Positions 33,170 to 41,167 of a DNA stretch of 64,000 nt are shown piece by piece. Numbering within the stretch: position 1 is the stretch's first letter; each line of letters opens with the position of its first letter. The translations under genes and the position numbers were made by a program. Below the pieces are notes generated by a model. It was given only the letters and a program-made list of their open reading frames with translations. It did no database searches and had not been told where the DNA came from. Origin of the DNA: Microbacterium sp. p3-SID336 (GTDB taxonomy: Bacteria > Actinomycetota > Actinomycetes > Actinomycetales > Microbacteriaceae); NCBI RefSeq assembly GCF_025143365.1, contig NZ_JALXPE010000016.1:1-64000 (forward strand). The letters run 5' to 3'.

Positions 33170-34944
33170 CGCTGACACGCGAGAGCCTGTTCCACGAGCT
33201 GACGACCTCGCTGGCCCTCCCGGAGCATGAGCGCGACGACTGGGTCGAACACGTCGCTCGCGGCCGCCCGACGCCGCGGCAGCAGCTGCTGGCCCTCCTG
33301 CTCCTCATGGACGCCAGCCCCGCGCGGATGAACGGCTGGCCGTTCCGGTCGACCGAGAATGCGCTGATGGGCTCACTGCCGCGCAAGTCCCTTCCCTGGG
33401 ATGGGCCGACCGCCGTGTTCGCGCTGCGCGCCGCGCTCGCGATCAGTGCCATGACGTACGTGTGCGGACCCGCGCTGCGGGGCGCCGAGACCGCGATGCA
33501 GGCAGGGCACCGCGATCCCGAGCTGTACGAGGCGCTCGCCGCGTGCGCGCAACAGCTTCAGGGGCTGATGTCGGGCCGGTTCGCGACACGCTGGGGTGTC
33601 GACAGAGACCTCAAGACCGCCAACCGCCTGCTCGCCCTGTTCCTGCCCTCCGGGGTGCTCGACCTCACCATGATCCACGACGGCGACGACTGGGCGGAGA
33701 GCGCCCGCCGGAGCGCGCGGACGCACCCCGTCGACGGTGTCGAGCCGCTCGTGCGGCAGCTGACGTCACTCGGCCACAAGGCGCCGTCGCAGACCTGGCA
33801 GCGGGGAGTTCAGCCTCTTGTGCAGACCGATACCGGGCGGCAACTCGTACGCGACTGGCTGGAGGCCGCCCGGCAGACCACCACCGCGGAGGACGGCCGC
33901 CTCTTCTCGGCCTCGAACGAGGACCTGGTCCGCGCCACGGTGATCGCCGCGCGCTGGCTGCCCGAGACGGACGTCCCCGCGGAGCTGCTCGGTGCACTCG
34001 CGCGCCAGGGCGCCGCGACCCGCCCTCCCGGGACCGAGTCGCTCGCGCTGCGCGTCGCCACAGCCTCGATCGACACCCTCGCCCAGCGTGCCGCGCCGGC
34101 CGATGTCGCCGAGCTCGAGCGGCTGCTCGACGACATCACGCGTCGGGACCTGATCAAGCGGATCGGTTCCGCGCTCGGCCCGGAGGCGGTGGCGCGTGCC
34201 GAGAGCCGCGACACCGACCTGAAGCGCGAGAAGGCCGCCGCCGTGCGGGCGAAGGCGAACCCGATCCCGAAGATCCTGCGGGCGGAGGTGGATCGCCTGC
34301 TGCGCGAGCACCTCGACGAGGTCATGCGCGAGCTCGGCTTCCGGAAGTCAGGGCGCACCTGGCGTCGCGTGCGGGAAGACCAGGTGGACGTCGTCGACGT
34401 CTCCTCCAGCCACCTGTACCTGGGCGTGCAGTACGGTGTGCTCTTTCCTGCGCTGCACCCGGAGGACGGGCCGGCACCGCAGCGTGAGCCGAAGCGCGTG
34501 AAGCCGTCCGAACTCGACCTGCTCATCGTGGAGGACTCCTGGATCGCGGAGGAGGGGCCCCTCGACCTGCTGGCGGCGCGCATGCGGTCGACCATCTCCC
34601 CGTTCCTCCTCGCCTGCGGAGACAGGGAGGCGCTCGCCGCCCTGCTGACGACCGGCGCCGGGATGCCGCAACCGGCGGGGCTCCGCGATCCGTTCACCGG
34701 TCGCGCCGACGCGGCGCTGTACTTTCGCACCAGGCCGTTCACACCGGGCCTCGCCCTCGGGGCACTGGCCTGCGTCGCGGGGGACCGCGATGCCGCGCGG
34801 GTCTGGCTCGACGACGCCGCCCGGGCGATCGACCCCTCCCGTCACCGTGCGGCTGCGGCCGAGGCCGACTACTGGAGGCGACGTGTGGAGGCGCTCCCGG
34901 GCGGGGGAGGGCGAGTCAGCCCGCGGGATACTCCTGGGCCCTGA
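33166..34944 (+). CDS. Large DUF4304-containing protein
   Basis: This is a 592-aa soluble protein. Residues 1-370 are helical and repeat-like with Leu-rich helices (LLALLLLMDA, LLALFLPSGVLDL). At about 385-450, LDEVMRELGFRKSGRTWRR followed by VDVVDVSSSHLYLGVQYGV matches DUF4304. The C-terminus is another helical region. The DUF4304 role is unknown. The start overlaps the DUF7882-type stop. Its 3' end overlaps the convergent FMN-reductase gene by 29 bp. Confidence 0.75.
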   Translation: MTLTRESLFHELTTSLALPEHERDDWVEHVARGRPTPRQQLLALLLLMDASPARMNGWPFRSTENALMGSLPRKSLPWDGPTAVFALRAALAISAMTYVCGPALRGAETAMQAGHRDPELYEALAACAQQLQGLMSGRFATRWGVDRDLKTANRLLALFLPSGVLDLTMIHDGDDWAESARRSARTHPVDGVEPLVRQLTSLGHKAPSQTWQRGVQPLVQTDTGRQLVRDWLEAARQTTTAEDGRLFSASNEDLVRATVIAARWLPETDVPAELLGALARQGAATRPPGTESLALRVATASIDTLAQRAAPADVAELERLLDDITRRDLIKRIGSALGPEAVARAESRDTDLKREKAAAVRAKANPIPKILRAEVDRLLREHLDEVMRELGFRKSGRTWRRVREDQVDVVDVSSSHLYLGVQYGVLFPALHPEDGPAPQREPKRVKPSELDLLIVEDSWIAEEGPLDLLAARMRSTISPFLLACGDREALAALLTTGAGMPQPAGLRDPFTGRADAALYFRTRPFTPGLALGALACVAGDRDAARVWLDDAARAIDPSRHRAAAAEADYWRRRVEALPGGGGRVSPRDTPGP

Positions 34945-35527
34945 GCTGGCGCGCCAGGTGCGCCGCGTTGCGCGCCGCGGTGGCGATCGCCGAGGACACC
35001 GCCTCCGGCGTCTCGTCGAGATCCTTGTAGTCGACGGTCTGCATGGCCTCGCCGTTCCAGTACACCGAGGTCTGCGCGGGGATCGTGTATCCGACGTCGT
35101 TGAGCGCCTGGAACAGGATGGCCGAGATGTGGTGGGCGCCGTCCTCGTTGCCCAGCACGCCCGCGATGGCGACCTTGTCGAACAGGGTCGGGCGCCCGCG
35201 CGCGTCGGTCTCGCCGAGCTCGGCGTCGAGGCGCTCCAGCACCCGCTGCGCCACGCTCGAGTGCTGCCCCATCCAGGTCGGCGTCACGAAGACCAGGATG
35301 TCCGCCTCCAGCACCTTGCGCCGCACGCTCGGCCACTGGTCTCCGCCGCCCATGTCCTTCTCCACGCCGGGGCTCAGATCGAGGTCGACGGCGCGCACGA
35401 GGTCGCCGGTGACCCCGTGCCCGGCGAGGGCGTCCAGCAGCTGCCTGGCGAGCAGATCCGAGCTGGACTCCGCGGGGGAGGGCTTCAACGTGCAGGAGAT
35501 CGCGAGTGCGGTGAGCGGACTGTTCAT
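34916..35527 (-). CDS. NAD(P)H-dependent FMN reductase (flavodoxin-like)
   Basis: This 203-aa flavodoxin-fold protein has an SCTLKPSPAESSSDLLARQLL phosphate-binding-type N-terminus, ADILVFVTPTWMGQHSSVAQRVLER in the central strand-helix, and AIAGVLGNEDGAHH in the loop that contacts flavin in NADPH-dependent FMN reductases. It probably reduces quinones or flavins. It is convergent with, and overlaps by 29 bp, the DUF4304 gene, so terminators must lie inside coding sequence or be absent. Confidence 0.85.
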   Translation of the reverse strand: MNSPLTALAISCTLKPSPAESSSDLLARQLLDALAGHGVTGDLVRAVDLDLSPGVEKDMGGGDQWPSVRRKVLEADILVFVTPTWMGQHSSVAQRVLERLDAELGETDARGRPTLFDKVAIAGVLGNEDGAHHISAILFQALNDVGYTIPAQTSVYWNGEAMQTVDYKDLDETPEAVSSAIATAARNAAHLARQLRAQEYPAG

Positions 35528-35615
35528 GCCCCGAGCACACCACCGCCTCGGAGCGCGGGACAGGGCCTTCCCGGGCGCGGGCTATCCTGGTAGTGCACCG
35601 ACGACAGGAGATCCC

Positions 35616-35822
35616 GTGATCCTCAGCTTCCTCTTCTTCATGATCATGTTCCTCGGAGGCTTCTGGCTGCTGGGGATCGCGCATGAGATGCCGGACACGC
35701 TCGCCGCGCTGACCTTCGTCGGCGGCATCCTGCTCGTGTCGCTCGCTCTCGGCTTCGCCATGCGCCAGCGCGGCTCCGCGACGCGCCGCTCCAAGAACTG
35801 GACCGGCAGCCCCACCGAGTGA
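35616..35822 (+). CDS. Small membrane protein (68 aa)
   Basis: A GTG at 35616 preceded by ACAGGAGATC encodes 68 aa with two hydrophobic helices (ILSFLFFMIMFLGGFWLLGI and a second around LTFVGGILLVSLALGF) and a basic tail (RQRGSATRRSKNW). A TATCCT box lies about 32 bp upstream. It looks like a genuine small membrane protein of unknown function. Confidence 0.65.
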   Translation: MILSFLFFMIMFLGGFWLLGIAHEMPDTLAALTFVGGILLVSLALGFAMRQRGSATRRSKNWTGSPTE

Positions 35823-35850
35823 GCAGGAGCGCGCGTCCGCGGACGCGCGC

Positions 35851-36453
35851 TCACCGGCGGCGGGACAGTCGCGCCTCGAGGTTGGCGCACACCGCCGGCC
35901 ATTCCGGCTCGATGATCGAGTACTCGACGCTGTCGCGCAGGGCGCCGTTGCGGTAGCGGCTCATCGCGCGCATCACCCCGTCCTGCTTGGCACCGAGGCG
36001 TTCGATGGCCGAGCGTGACTGGAAGTTGACCCACTGCGTGGTGAGACCCACGCGGAAGACGCCGAGCATCTCGAAGGCGTGACGCAGGAGAAGCAGCTTC
36101 GACTCCGCGTTGGTGCCGGTGCCGTGGGCGGACGGGCGATTCCACGTGTACCCGATGTGGAGTCGGGGGACGTCGGCGACGATGTCGTAGAACGAGGTGA
36201 GACCCAGCACGCGGCCCGTGGCGTCGAAGGCGGTGAAGGGCACCATCTCCCCGCTCTCGACGAGACCGAGCCGGCGGTCGACCTCGGCGGCGACGCCGTC
36301 CGGGGCCGGCACCGAGGTGTACCACGCGGTCTTCCACAGGTCTCCCTCGGTGACGGCGTCGATGAGTCCGTCCACGTGCGAGCGGTCGAGGGGTCGCAGT
36401 TCGACGAGTTCGCCGGTGAGGGTGACGGGGGACGGCGGGACGAGGAAAGCCAT
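35851..36453 (-). CDS. GNAT-family N-acetyltransferase
   Basis: This is a 200-aa acetyltransferase of the RimJ/RimL-like Acetyltransf_3 type. LTGELVELRPLDRSHVDGL is at the N-terminus, HIGYTWNRPSAHGTGTN at the acetyl-CoA loop region, and ESKLLLLRHAFEMLGVFRVG with NFQSRSAIERLGAKQDG form the usual last core. The substrate could be a protein N-terminus or a small amine. The ATG at 36453 gives the standard family N-terminus. Confidence 0.88.
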   Translation of the reverse strand: MAFLVPPSPVTLTGELVELRPLDRSHVDGLIDAVTEGDLWKTAWYTSVPAPDGVAAEVDRRLGLVESGEMVPFTAFDATGRVLGLTSFYDIVADVPRLHIGYTWNRPSAHGTGTNAESKLLLLRHAFEMLGVFRVGLTTQWVNFQSRSAIERLGAKQDGVMRAMSRYRNGALRDSVEYSIIEPEWPAVCANLEARLSRRR

Positions 36454-36485
36454 GCGCCCATTCAAGCAGTGTGTCGTCGAGCGGA

Positions 36486-36881
36486 TCACGCCGCCGCGCG
36501 CGGTCCTGGATCCTGACGCAGCAGCCGCTGGAACGCCGCCACCAGCTCGATCGTGACGTCGAGCTCGAAGGCGAGGCTCGCGAGGTGGGTTCCGCGCGCC
36601 GCCTCGGCCTCCGCGTAGGCCGCGGGGGTGATCAGTCGGCGCGCGGCCCACTCGTCAGCGCGGCGCTCCTGCCGCGCGCGGGCGGACGCGAGAGCCGTGG
36701 GATGGTGGCCGAGCTGCGCGTGGCCGAGCTCGTGGGCGAGCACGCTGCGGGCGGTGCGCCGGCTCATGCCTGGCGCGAGTCGGATGGTGCCGGCGACAGG
36801 ATCGAAGCCGCCGCGGGTACGTCCGGCGCGTTCGACGACGCGCAGCTCGAGCTGGTCGGCGAGACGGAGGAGCTGCTGCAC
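36486..36881 (-). CDS. ImmA/IrrE-family metallopeptidase
   Basis: This 131-aa zinc protease has HELGH at 50-54 and a downstream acidic residue in RRADEWAA (E77) as third ligand. ImmA-type enzymes cleave partner XRE repressors. The GTG at 36881 has GGGAGGGAGG just upstream. The XRE gene lies 19 bp upstream on the same strand, so the two form a typical repressor-protease pair. Confidence 0.87.
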   Translation of the reverse strand: MQQLLRLADQLELRVVERAGRTRGGFDPVAGTIRLAPGMSRRTARSVLAHELGHAQLGHHPTALASARARQERRADEWAARRLITPAAYAEAEAARGTHLASLAFELDVTIELVAAFQRLLRQDPGPRAAA

Positions 36882-36900
36882 GGTCCTCCCTCCCCGGCGG

Positions 36901-37272
36901 CTAGTCGTAGAGGTCGTCGGTATCGGCGCTGTGCGGTGTCGGCGAGTCGAAGGCGACCTCGCGGGTATCTTCGCGTGGGGCGGCGACATCGGGGGATCGG
37001 CGGATCGGCGTGACGGTCGCCGATGCGCCGTCGGCGTCGAGGCGCTCCTCAGCGCGGGAGATGAGCACGTGCGGTTCGAGGCCGAGAGTCGCGCACACCG
37101 CATAGACCACGGGCACGGGGATGGCGCGCTTGCCGGTGACGTAGTTGTCGAGAGCACTGCGGGCGATGCCGATGCTGCGGGCCATGGCGGCGATGCTGCT
37201 CCGGGCGGCCGCGATCTCCGCGCGCAGCTGGCGACCGACGGCAGCGTTGAACTGCTCGGCAGGTGTCCTCAT
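36901..37272 (-). CDS. XRE-family HTH regulator paired with ImmA
   Basis: This 123-aa regulator has an N-terminal HTH (about 18-70: IAAMARSIGIARSALDNYV followed by GKRAIPVPVVYAVC), then an acidic tail ending DTDDLYD. Start chosen at 37272 because a TAGGGT box (37280-37285) lies exactly 7 nt upstream; a GTG 9 bp further up would fall inside that box. It is probably cleaved or controlled by the adjacent ImmA protease. Confidence 0.83.
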   Translation of the reverse strand: MRTPAEQFNAAVGRQLRAEIAAARSSIAAMARSIGIARSALDNYVTGKRAIPVPVVYAVCATLGLEPHVLISRAEERLDADGASATVTPIRRSPDVAAPREDTREVAFDSPTPHSADTDDLYD

Positions 37273-37279
37273 CCGACTC

Positions 37280-37285
37280 ACCCTA
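37280..37285 (-). promoter_or_regulatory. -10 box TAGGGT of the XRE/ImmA transcript
   Basis: On the minus strand TAGGGT is followed by 7 nt (GAGTCGG) and the ATG at 37272, indicating a leaderless mRNA. Confidence 0.55.
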
Positions 37286-37354
37286 GCAGCGCCCCGACGT
37301 CAGGATGCCGTCATATCGGTGGTGCGGGACGCCGTGAGTGTCTGTGCGTGGGAG

Positions 37355-37360
37355 TAGCGT
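37355..37360 (+). promoter_or_regulatory. -10 box TAGCGT deciding the start at 37367
   Basis: TAGCGT lies 6 nt before the ATG at 37367; the ATG at 37361 abuts the box and is unlikely to be used. Confidence 0.5.
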
Positions 37361-37366
37361 ATGCGT

Positions 37367-37597
37367 ATGGGGACAGAACTGCGTCATCTGGTGGCAGCTT
37401 CGGTGGAAGCCGCCCGTCTTCACGCCGGAGTGTCACTCGGCTGGCTCGCCGACCGCTCCGGGCTCCCGGTCGAGACGCTCGACGGGCTGATGCGGGAGCA
37501 GGCCGACTTCACGATGGTCGATCTCGCTCGGATCGCCGAGGCCCTCGATGTCGCAGTCACGACCCTTCTTCCCTGCTCGCCCGCGGAAGACCTCTGA
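37367..37597 (+). CDS. Small XRE-type HTH protein
   Basis: This 76-aa protein is almost entirely one helix-turn-helix domain (SLGWLADRSGLPVETLDGLM, DLARIAEALDVAV). It diverges from the XRE/ImmA pair across about 94 bp and may regulate it or itself. Confidence 0.75.
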   Translation: MGTELRHLVAASVEAARLHAGVSLGWLADRSGLPVETLDGLMREQADFTMVDLARIAEALDVAVTTLLPCSPAEDL

Positions 37598-37620
37598 GGC
37601 GCGCGGAGCAGGCGGCGGAG

Positions 37621-37626
37621 TAGCGT
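37621..37626 (+). promoter_or_regulatory. -10 box TAGCGT of the aldo/keto reductase gene
   Basis: TAGCGT is followed by 7 nt (GGGCGCT) and the ATG at 37634, which supports that start rather than the GTG at 37625. Confidence 0.55.
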
Positions 37627-37633
37627 GGGCGCT

Positions 37634-38560
37634 ATGAAGACAGTGCCGTTCGGATCCGCCACCGCCCCCGCCGTCATCGCCGGCATGATGCGCATCGATG
37701 CGAAGGATGACGAGCAGGTGCGCGAGCTCTATGCCGCGGCCAGGGAGTCGGGCATCGACTTCTTCGACCACGCCGACATCTACGGCGGGTCCATGCATCA
37801 CTGCGAGGCGCGGTTCGCCGACGCCCTGCGTCTCAGCTCTGCCGAGCGTGACGAGATCGTGCTGCAGACGAAATGCGGGATCGTGCCCGCGCAGGGGATG
37901 TTCGACTTCTCCTTCGAGCACATCGTCGGGCAGGTCGAGGGGTCGCTCGCCGCCCTCCGCACGGACCGCATCGACGTGCTGCTGCTGCATCGCCCCGACG
38001 CCCTCGTGGAGCCGGACGAGGTCGCGCGTGCCTTCGACCACCTGGAGGCGGCCGGGAAGGTCAGGGCCTTCGGCGTCTCGAACCACACCCCACGGCAGAT
38101 CGATCTCCTGCGCACCGCCGTCCGCCAGCCGCTCGTGGCGAACCAGCTGCAGCTGTCCCTGACGCACGCGCCGATCATCGCGCAGCCCGTCGCCGCCAAC
38201 ATGGCCGGTCACGACCAGAGCATCGACCGCGACGGCGGCATCGTCGACTACTGCCGGATCAACGGCATCACCGTGCAGGCCTGGTCGCCGTTCCAGAGCG
38301 GCTTCGGGGGCGGCGTGTTCCTCGACAACCCCGAGTACGGGGAGCTCAACGCGGTGATCGACCGGCTCGCCGCCGCGCACGGCGTGACCGCGCTCGCGAT
38401 CGCGACGGCCTGGATCACGCGGCACCCCGCAGGAATGCAGGTCGTGCTGGGGACGACGACCCCGCAGCGCGTGCGCGACGCGGCCGCGGGAGCCGACATC
38501 GTCCTCACCAGAGCGGAATGGTACGAGCTGTTCCGCGCCGCCGGCCACCTGGTTCCCTAG
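37634..38560 (+). CDS. Aldo/keto reductase (YdhF-like)
   Basis: This 308-aa TIM-barrel NADPH oxidoreductase has DFFDHADIYGGS (catalytic Asp and Tyr), the lysine in VLQTKCGI and the histidine in VLLLHRPD. FGVSNHTPRQIDLL and LGTTTPQRVRDA at the C-terminal NADPH site match the family. WSPFQSGFGGGVF resembles the YdhF group. It reduces unknown carbonyl compounds and appears to be a monocistronic gene with its own leaderless promoter. Confidence 0.9.
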   Translation: MKTVPFGSATAPAVIAGMMRIDAKDDEQVRELYAAARESGIDFFDHADIYGGSMHHCEARFADALRLSSAERDEIVLQTKCGIVPAQGMFDFSFEHIVGQVEGSLAALRTDRIDVLLLHRPDALVEPDEVARAFDHLEAAGKVRAFGVSNHTPRQIDLLRTAVRQPLVANQLQLSLTHAPIIAQPVAANMAGHDQSIDRDGGIVDYCRINGITVQAWSPFQSGFGGGVFLDNPEYGELNAVIDRLAAAHGVTALAIATAWITRHPAGMQVVLGTTTPQRVRDAAAGADIVLTRAEWYELFRAAGHLVP

Positions 38561-38586
38561 CCGGCTCGGCCCCGTCGCCCGTCGTC

Positions 38587-38592
38587 TACCCT
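38587..38592 (+). promoter_or_regulatory. -10 box TACCCT of the PLDc_N gene
   Basis: TACCCT lies 6 nt (GAAGCC) before the ATG at 38599. Confidence 0.55.
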
Positions 38593-38598
38593 GAAGCC

Positions 38599-38982
38599 AT
38601 GCCGTTCCTGTTCTCCATGCTCGTCATCGCGCTGATGATCGGTGCGCTGATCGACATCATCACGCGCGATGACGCGCAGGTGAAGCATCTGCCCAAGATG
38701 GTGTGGATCATCATCGTGATCCTGCTGCCGCTCGTCGGCAGTCTGCTGTGGTTCGCGATCGGCCGCGAGTACGGGGACGGCGGCATCCCGATCCCGAGCA
38801 TGCGCCGCGCGGAGCGTCCGCGCACGCCCGTGGTCGACGTGCGCCCGGCGCCGCCGGTCGACACCAGGACCACCGAGCAGCAGATCGCCGACCTGGACCG
38901 CGAGATCGAGGAGTGGCGGCTCCGCGAGGAGATCGAGCGGCGGCGGCGCGAGCCGGGCGACGACGCGACGCCGAACGCCTAG
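38599..38982 (+). CDS. PLDc_N-domain membrane protein
   Basis: This 127-aa protein has two membrane helices (residues about 2-22 and 35-55; WIIIVILLPLVGSLLWFAIG is the PLDc_N signature) followed by a charged, Arg/Glu-rich cytoplasmic tail that may form a coiled coil (TEQQIADLDREIEEWRLREE). These proteins match the N-terminal membrane part of cardiolipin-synthase-like phospholipase D enzymes, without the catalytic domain. Function unknown. Confidence 0.82.
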   Translation: MPFLFSMLVIALMIGALIDIITRDDAQVKHLPKMVWIIIVILLPLVGSLLWFAIGREYGDGGIPIPSMRRAERPRTPVVDVRPAPPVDTRTTEQQIADLDREIEEWRLREEIERRRREPGDDATPNA

Positions 38983-38998
38983 CCCTCGCGCGCCCGCG

Positions 38999-39827
38999 GC
39001 GATCGACAAGCAGACCGTGATCCGGCTGAACCGTGACACGCTCTACAGCTTCGCCGTGGTCGACATCAGCCAGGGGGCGAGCTTCACCATCCCCGAGCAC
39101 GGGGAGCGCTACCTGTCGGCGATGGTCGTGAACGAACACCACTACGTGAACGCCATCTTCCACGATGCCGGCGAGCACCGGCTCACCCTCGAGCAGTTCG
39201 GCACGCCCTACGTCGTGCTGGCGGTGCGCACGCTCGTCGACCCCGCCGATGCCGCCGACATCGACGCGGTCGCCGCGCTGCAGGACGCGATCAGCCTCGA
39301 CGCCGTCGCCGCCGAGCCGTTCGCGATGCCGGACTACGACACGACCACGCTGGATGAGACCCGCCAGGCGCTGCTGGCGCTGGCGCGGAACCTGCATGGC
39401 TTCGACCGCATGTTCGGCTCGGCCGAGCAGGTTGACCCGGTGCGGCATCTGATCGGGACGGCGGCGGGCTGGGGCGGGCTCCCCTCCTTCGAGGCGAGCT
39501 ACATCGGCGTCGATCCGCGCCTGCCCCGCGGGCGTTACGAGCTGACCGTGCGGGACGTGCCCGTCGACGGCTTCTGGTCGATCTCGGTGTACAACGCGGA
39601 GGGGTACTTCGAGCCGAACGAGCGTGGCGCTTACACGATCAACAGCATCACCGGTGTACGCGATGAGGACGGATCCATCACGGTCCGCTTCGGCGACCAC
39701 CCGACGGGCTGCCGAACGTGCTCCCGATCACCGACGGATGGAACTATCTGGTGCGGCTGTACCGTCCACGTCCCGAGATCCTCGACGGCGCCTGGACCTT
39801 CCCTGCCTGCAGCCGTCTGCGGGATGA
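38999..39827 (+). pseudogene. Decayed DUF1254/DUF1214 protein gene
   Basis: Homology starts abruptly at AIDKQTVIRLNRDTLYSFAV, 16 bp after the previous stop, so the usual N-terminal 40 or so residues and start are gone. The body is well kept (YLSAMVVNEHHYVNAIFHD, GFWSISVYNAEGYFEPN). At about 39705 the frame shifts by one missing base (FGDHP then, in another frame, [19 protein letters not shown]), and a second missing base near 39812 is needed to reach the expected end LQPSAG and stop at 39825-39827. Three independent lesions argue for a true pseudogene. Confidence 0.8.
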
Positions 39828-39836
39828 CCGGGTTGC

Positions 39837-41054
39837 TCACGCACCGGCGCCCTCGCCGGCTCTCGCGGTCTTCGCGGCCACCGCGCGCTCGACGCTCGCG
39901 GGGGAGAGCACCTCGCGAGCGACCATGATCGCGGCGCCGAGCACCGCCGCACGGTCGCCGGCCTGCGACTGGACGATCGCCAGGTGCTGCGTGGCGAGCG
40001 GGATGGACCGACGGTAGACGACCTCGCGCACCCCCGCCAGCAGGTGCTCTCCGGCGCGCGCGATGCTCCCGCCCAGCACGATGATGGAGGGGTTGAGCAG
40101 GTTCACCACCGAGGCCAGCACCTCGCCGACGTCGCGCCCGGCCTGCCGCGTCGCCTCGATCGCCGTCGCGTTGCCGGCGCGCACGAGGTCGACCACGTCG
40201 GACGCGCCCTGCACGTCGTGGCCTTCGGCGCGCAGCGCTATCGCGAGCGCCGACCCGCTCGCCAGCGCCTCCAGATCGCGCTCGTCTCCCGGCTCGCGCA
40301 CCGACCCGGCGCCGATCGGCACCTGCACGTGCCCCATGTCTCCCGCGGAGCCCTGCGCGCCACGCTGCAGATGGCCGCCCGCGATGATGCCGGCGCCGAT
40401 GCCGGTGGAGACCTTCACGAAGATGAGGTCGTCGACGTGCGGCCAGCTGGTGGCCTGCTCTCCGAGCGCCAGGATGTTCACGTCGTTGTCGACCAGCACG
40501 GGCACGTCGAAGGTGCGCTGCACGTAGCCGGGCACGTCGAACCGATCCCAGCCGGGCATGATGGGCGGGTTGGTGGGGCGGCCGGTGGAGTGCTCCACGG
40601 GGCCGGGCACGCCGATGCCGACCCCGAGGAGCGGGAGACCTCCGGAGGCGGCGGCGAGCAGATCGGTGCCGTCGGCCAGGATCGAGTCGAGCAGACGCTT
40701 CGGGCCATCGCCGATGTCGATCGTGCGGGTCCTGACATCGAGGATCACTCCGGCGAGATCGGCGACAGCGACCGTCGCATGCGTGGCGCCCAGGTCCACG
40801 GCCAGGACGAGGCCGGCCCGGGGGTTGAACGCGACCCGAGCCGGCGGGCGGCCGCCGGTCGAGGCGGCCTCTCCCGCGGGGCGGAGCAGACCGGCGGCAA
40901 GCAGAGCGTCCACGCGGAGCGCGACCGTGGAGCGGGCCAGGCCCGTCAGCGCCGCCAGCTCGGCCTTCGTGCGCGCCTGGCCGTCGCGGAGGATCTGGAA
41001 GATCTCGCCGGTGCCGGGGGCGGGCGTCACGATCGGCTTCAGCACGTCAACCAT
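39837..41054 (-). CDS. ROK-family transcriptional regulator
   Basis: This is a 405-aa protein. An N-terminal MarR-like HTH (about 15-60: [20 protein letters not shown]) and wing TGGRPP are followed by a ROK sugar-kinase-like domain with [12 protein letters not shown] (86-97), VPGPVE and [10 protein letters not shown]. The ROK zinc cluster CxCGxxGC is absent: the corresponding segment reads [17 protein letters not shown], though the histidine of GHVQV remains. It diverges from the sugar operon and probably represses it in response to a sugar. Start 41054 gives a normal N-terminus. Confidence 0.9.
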   Translation of the reverse strand: MVDVLKPIVTPAPGTGEIFQILRDGQARTKAELAALTGLARSTVALRVDALLAAGLLRPAGEAASTGGRPPARVAFNPRAGLVLAVDLGATHATVAVADLAGVILDVRTRTIDIGDGPKRLLDSILADGTDLLAAASGGLPLLGVGIGVPGPVEHSTGRPTNPPIMPGWDRFDVPGYVQRTFDVPVLVDNDVNILALGEQATSWPHVDDLIFVKVSTGIGAGIIAGGHLQRGAQGSAGDMGHVQVPIGAGSVREPGDERDLEALASGSALAIALRAEGHDVQGASDVVDLVRAGNATAIEATRQAGRDVGEVLASVVNLLNPSIIVLGGSIARAGEHLLAGVREVVYRRSIPLATQHLAIVQSQAGDRAAVLGAAIMVAREVLSPASVERAVAAKTARAGEGAGA

Positions 41055-41115
41055 GGCGTCAGTAAACCACAGCATTCGACGGCAGAGCCGTGGACTTCGA
41101 ATTCGATCCACGCAT

Positions 41116-41139
41116 CTTTTGACGAGGCACTAGCAAAAG
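41116..41139. promoter_or_regulatory. Candidate ROK operator
   Basis: CTTTTG (41116-41121) and CAAAAG (41134-41139) form an inverted repeat with a 12-bp spacer between the divergent regulator and sugar operon. A/T-rich arms at about this distance are usual for NagC/XylR-type regulators. Confidence 0.55.
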
Positions 41140-41167
41140 TGGTCTCGAGTGTGTCAGACTCCCCGAC

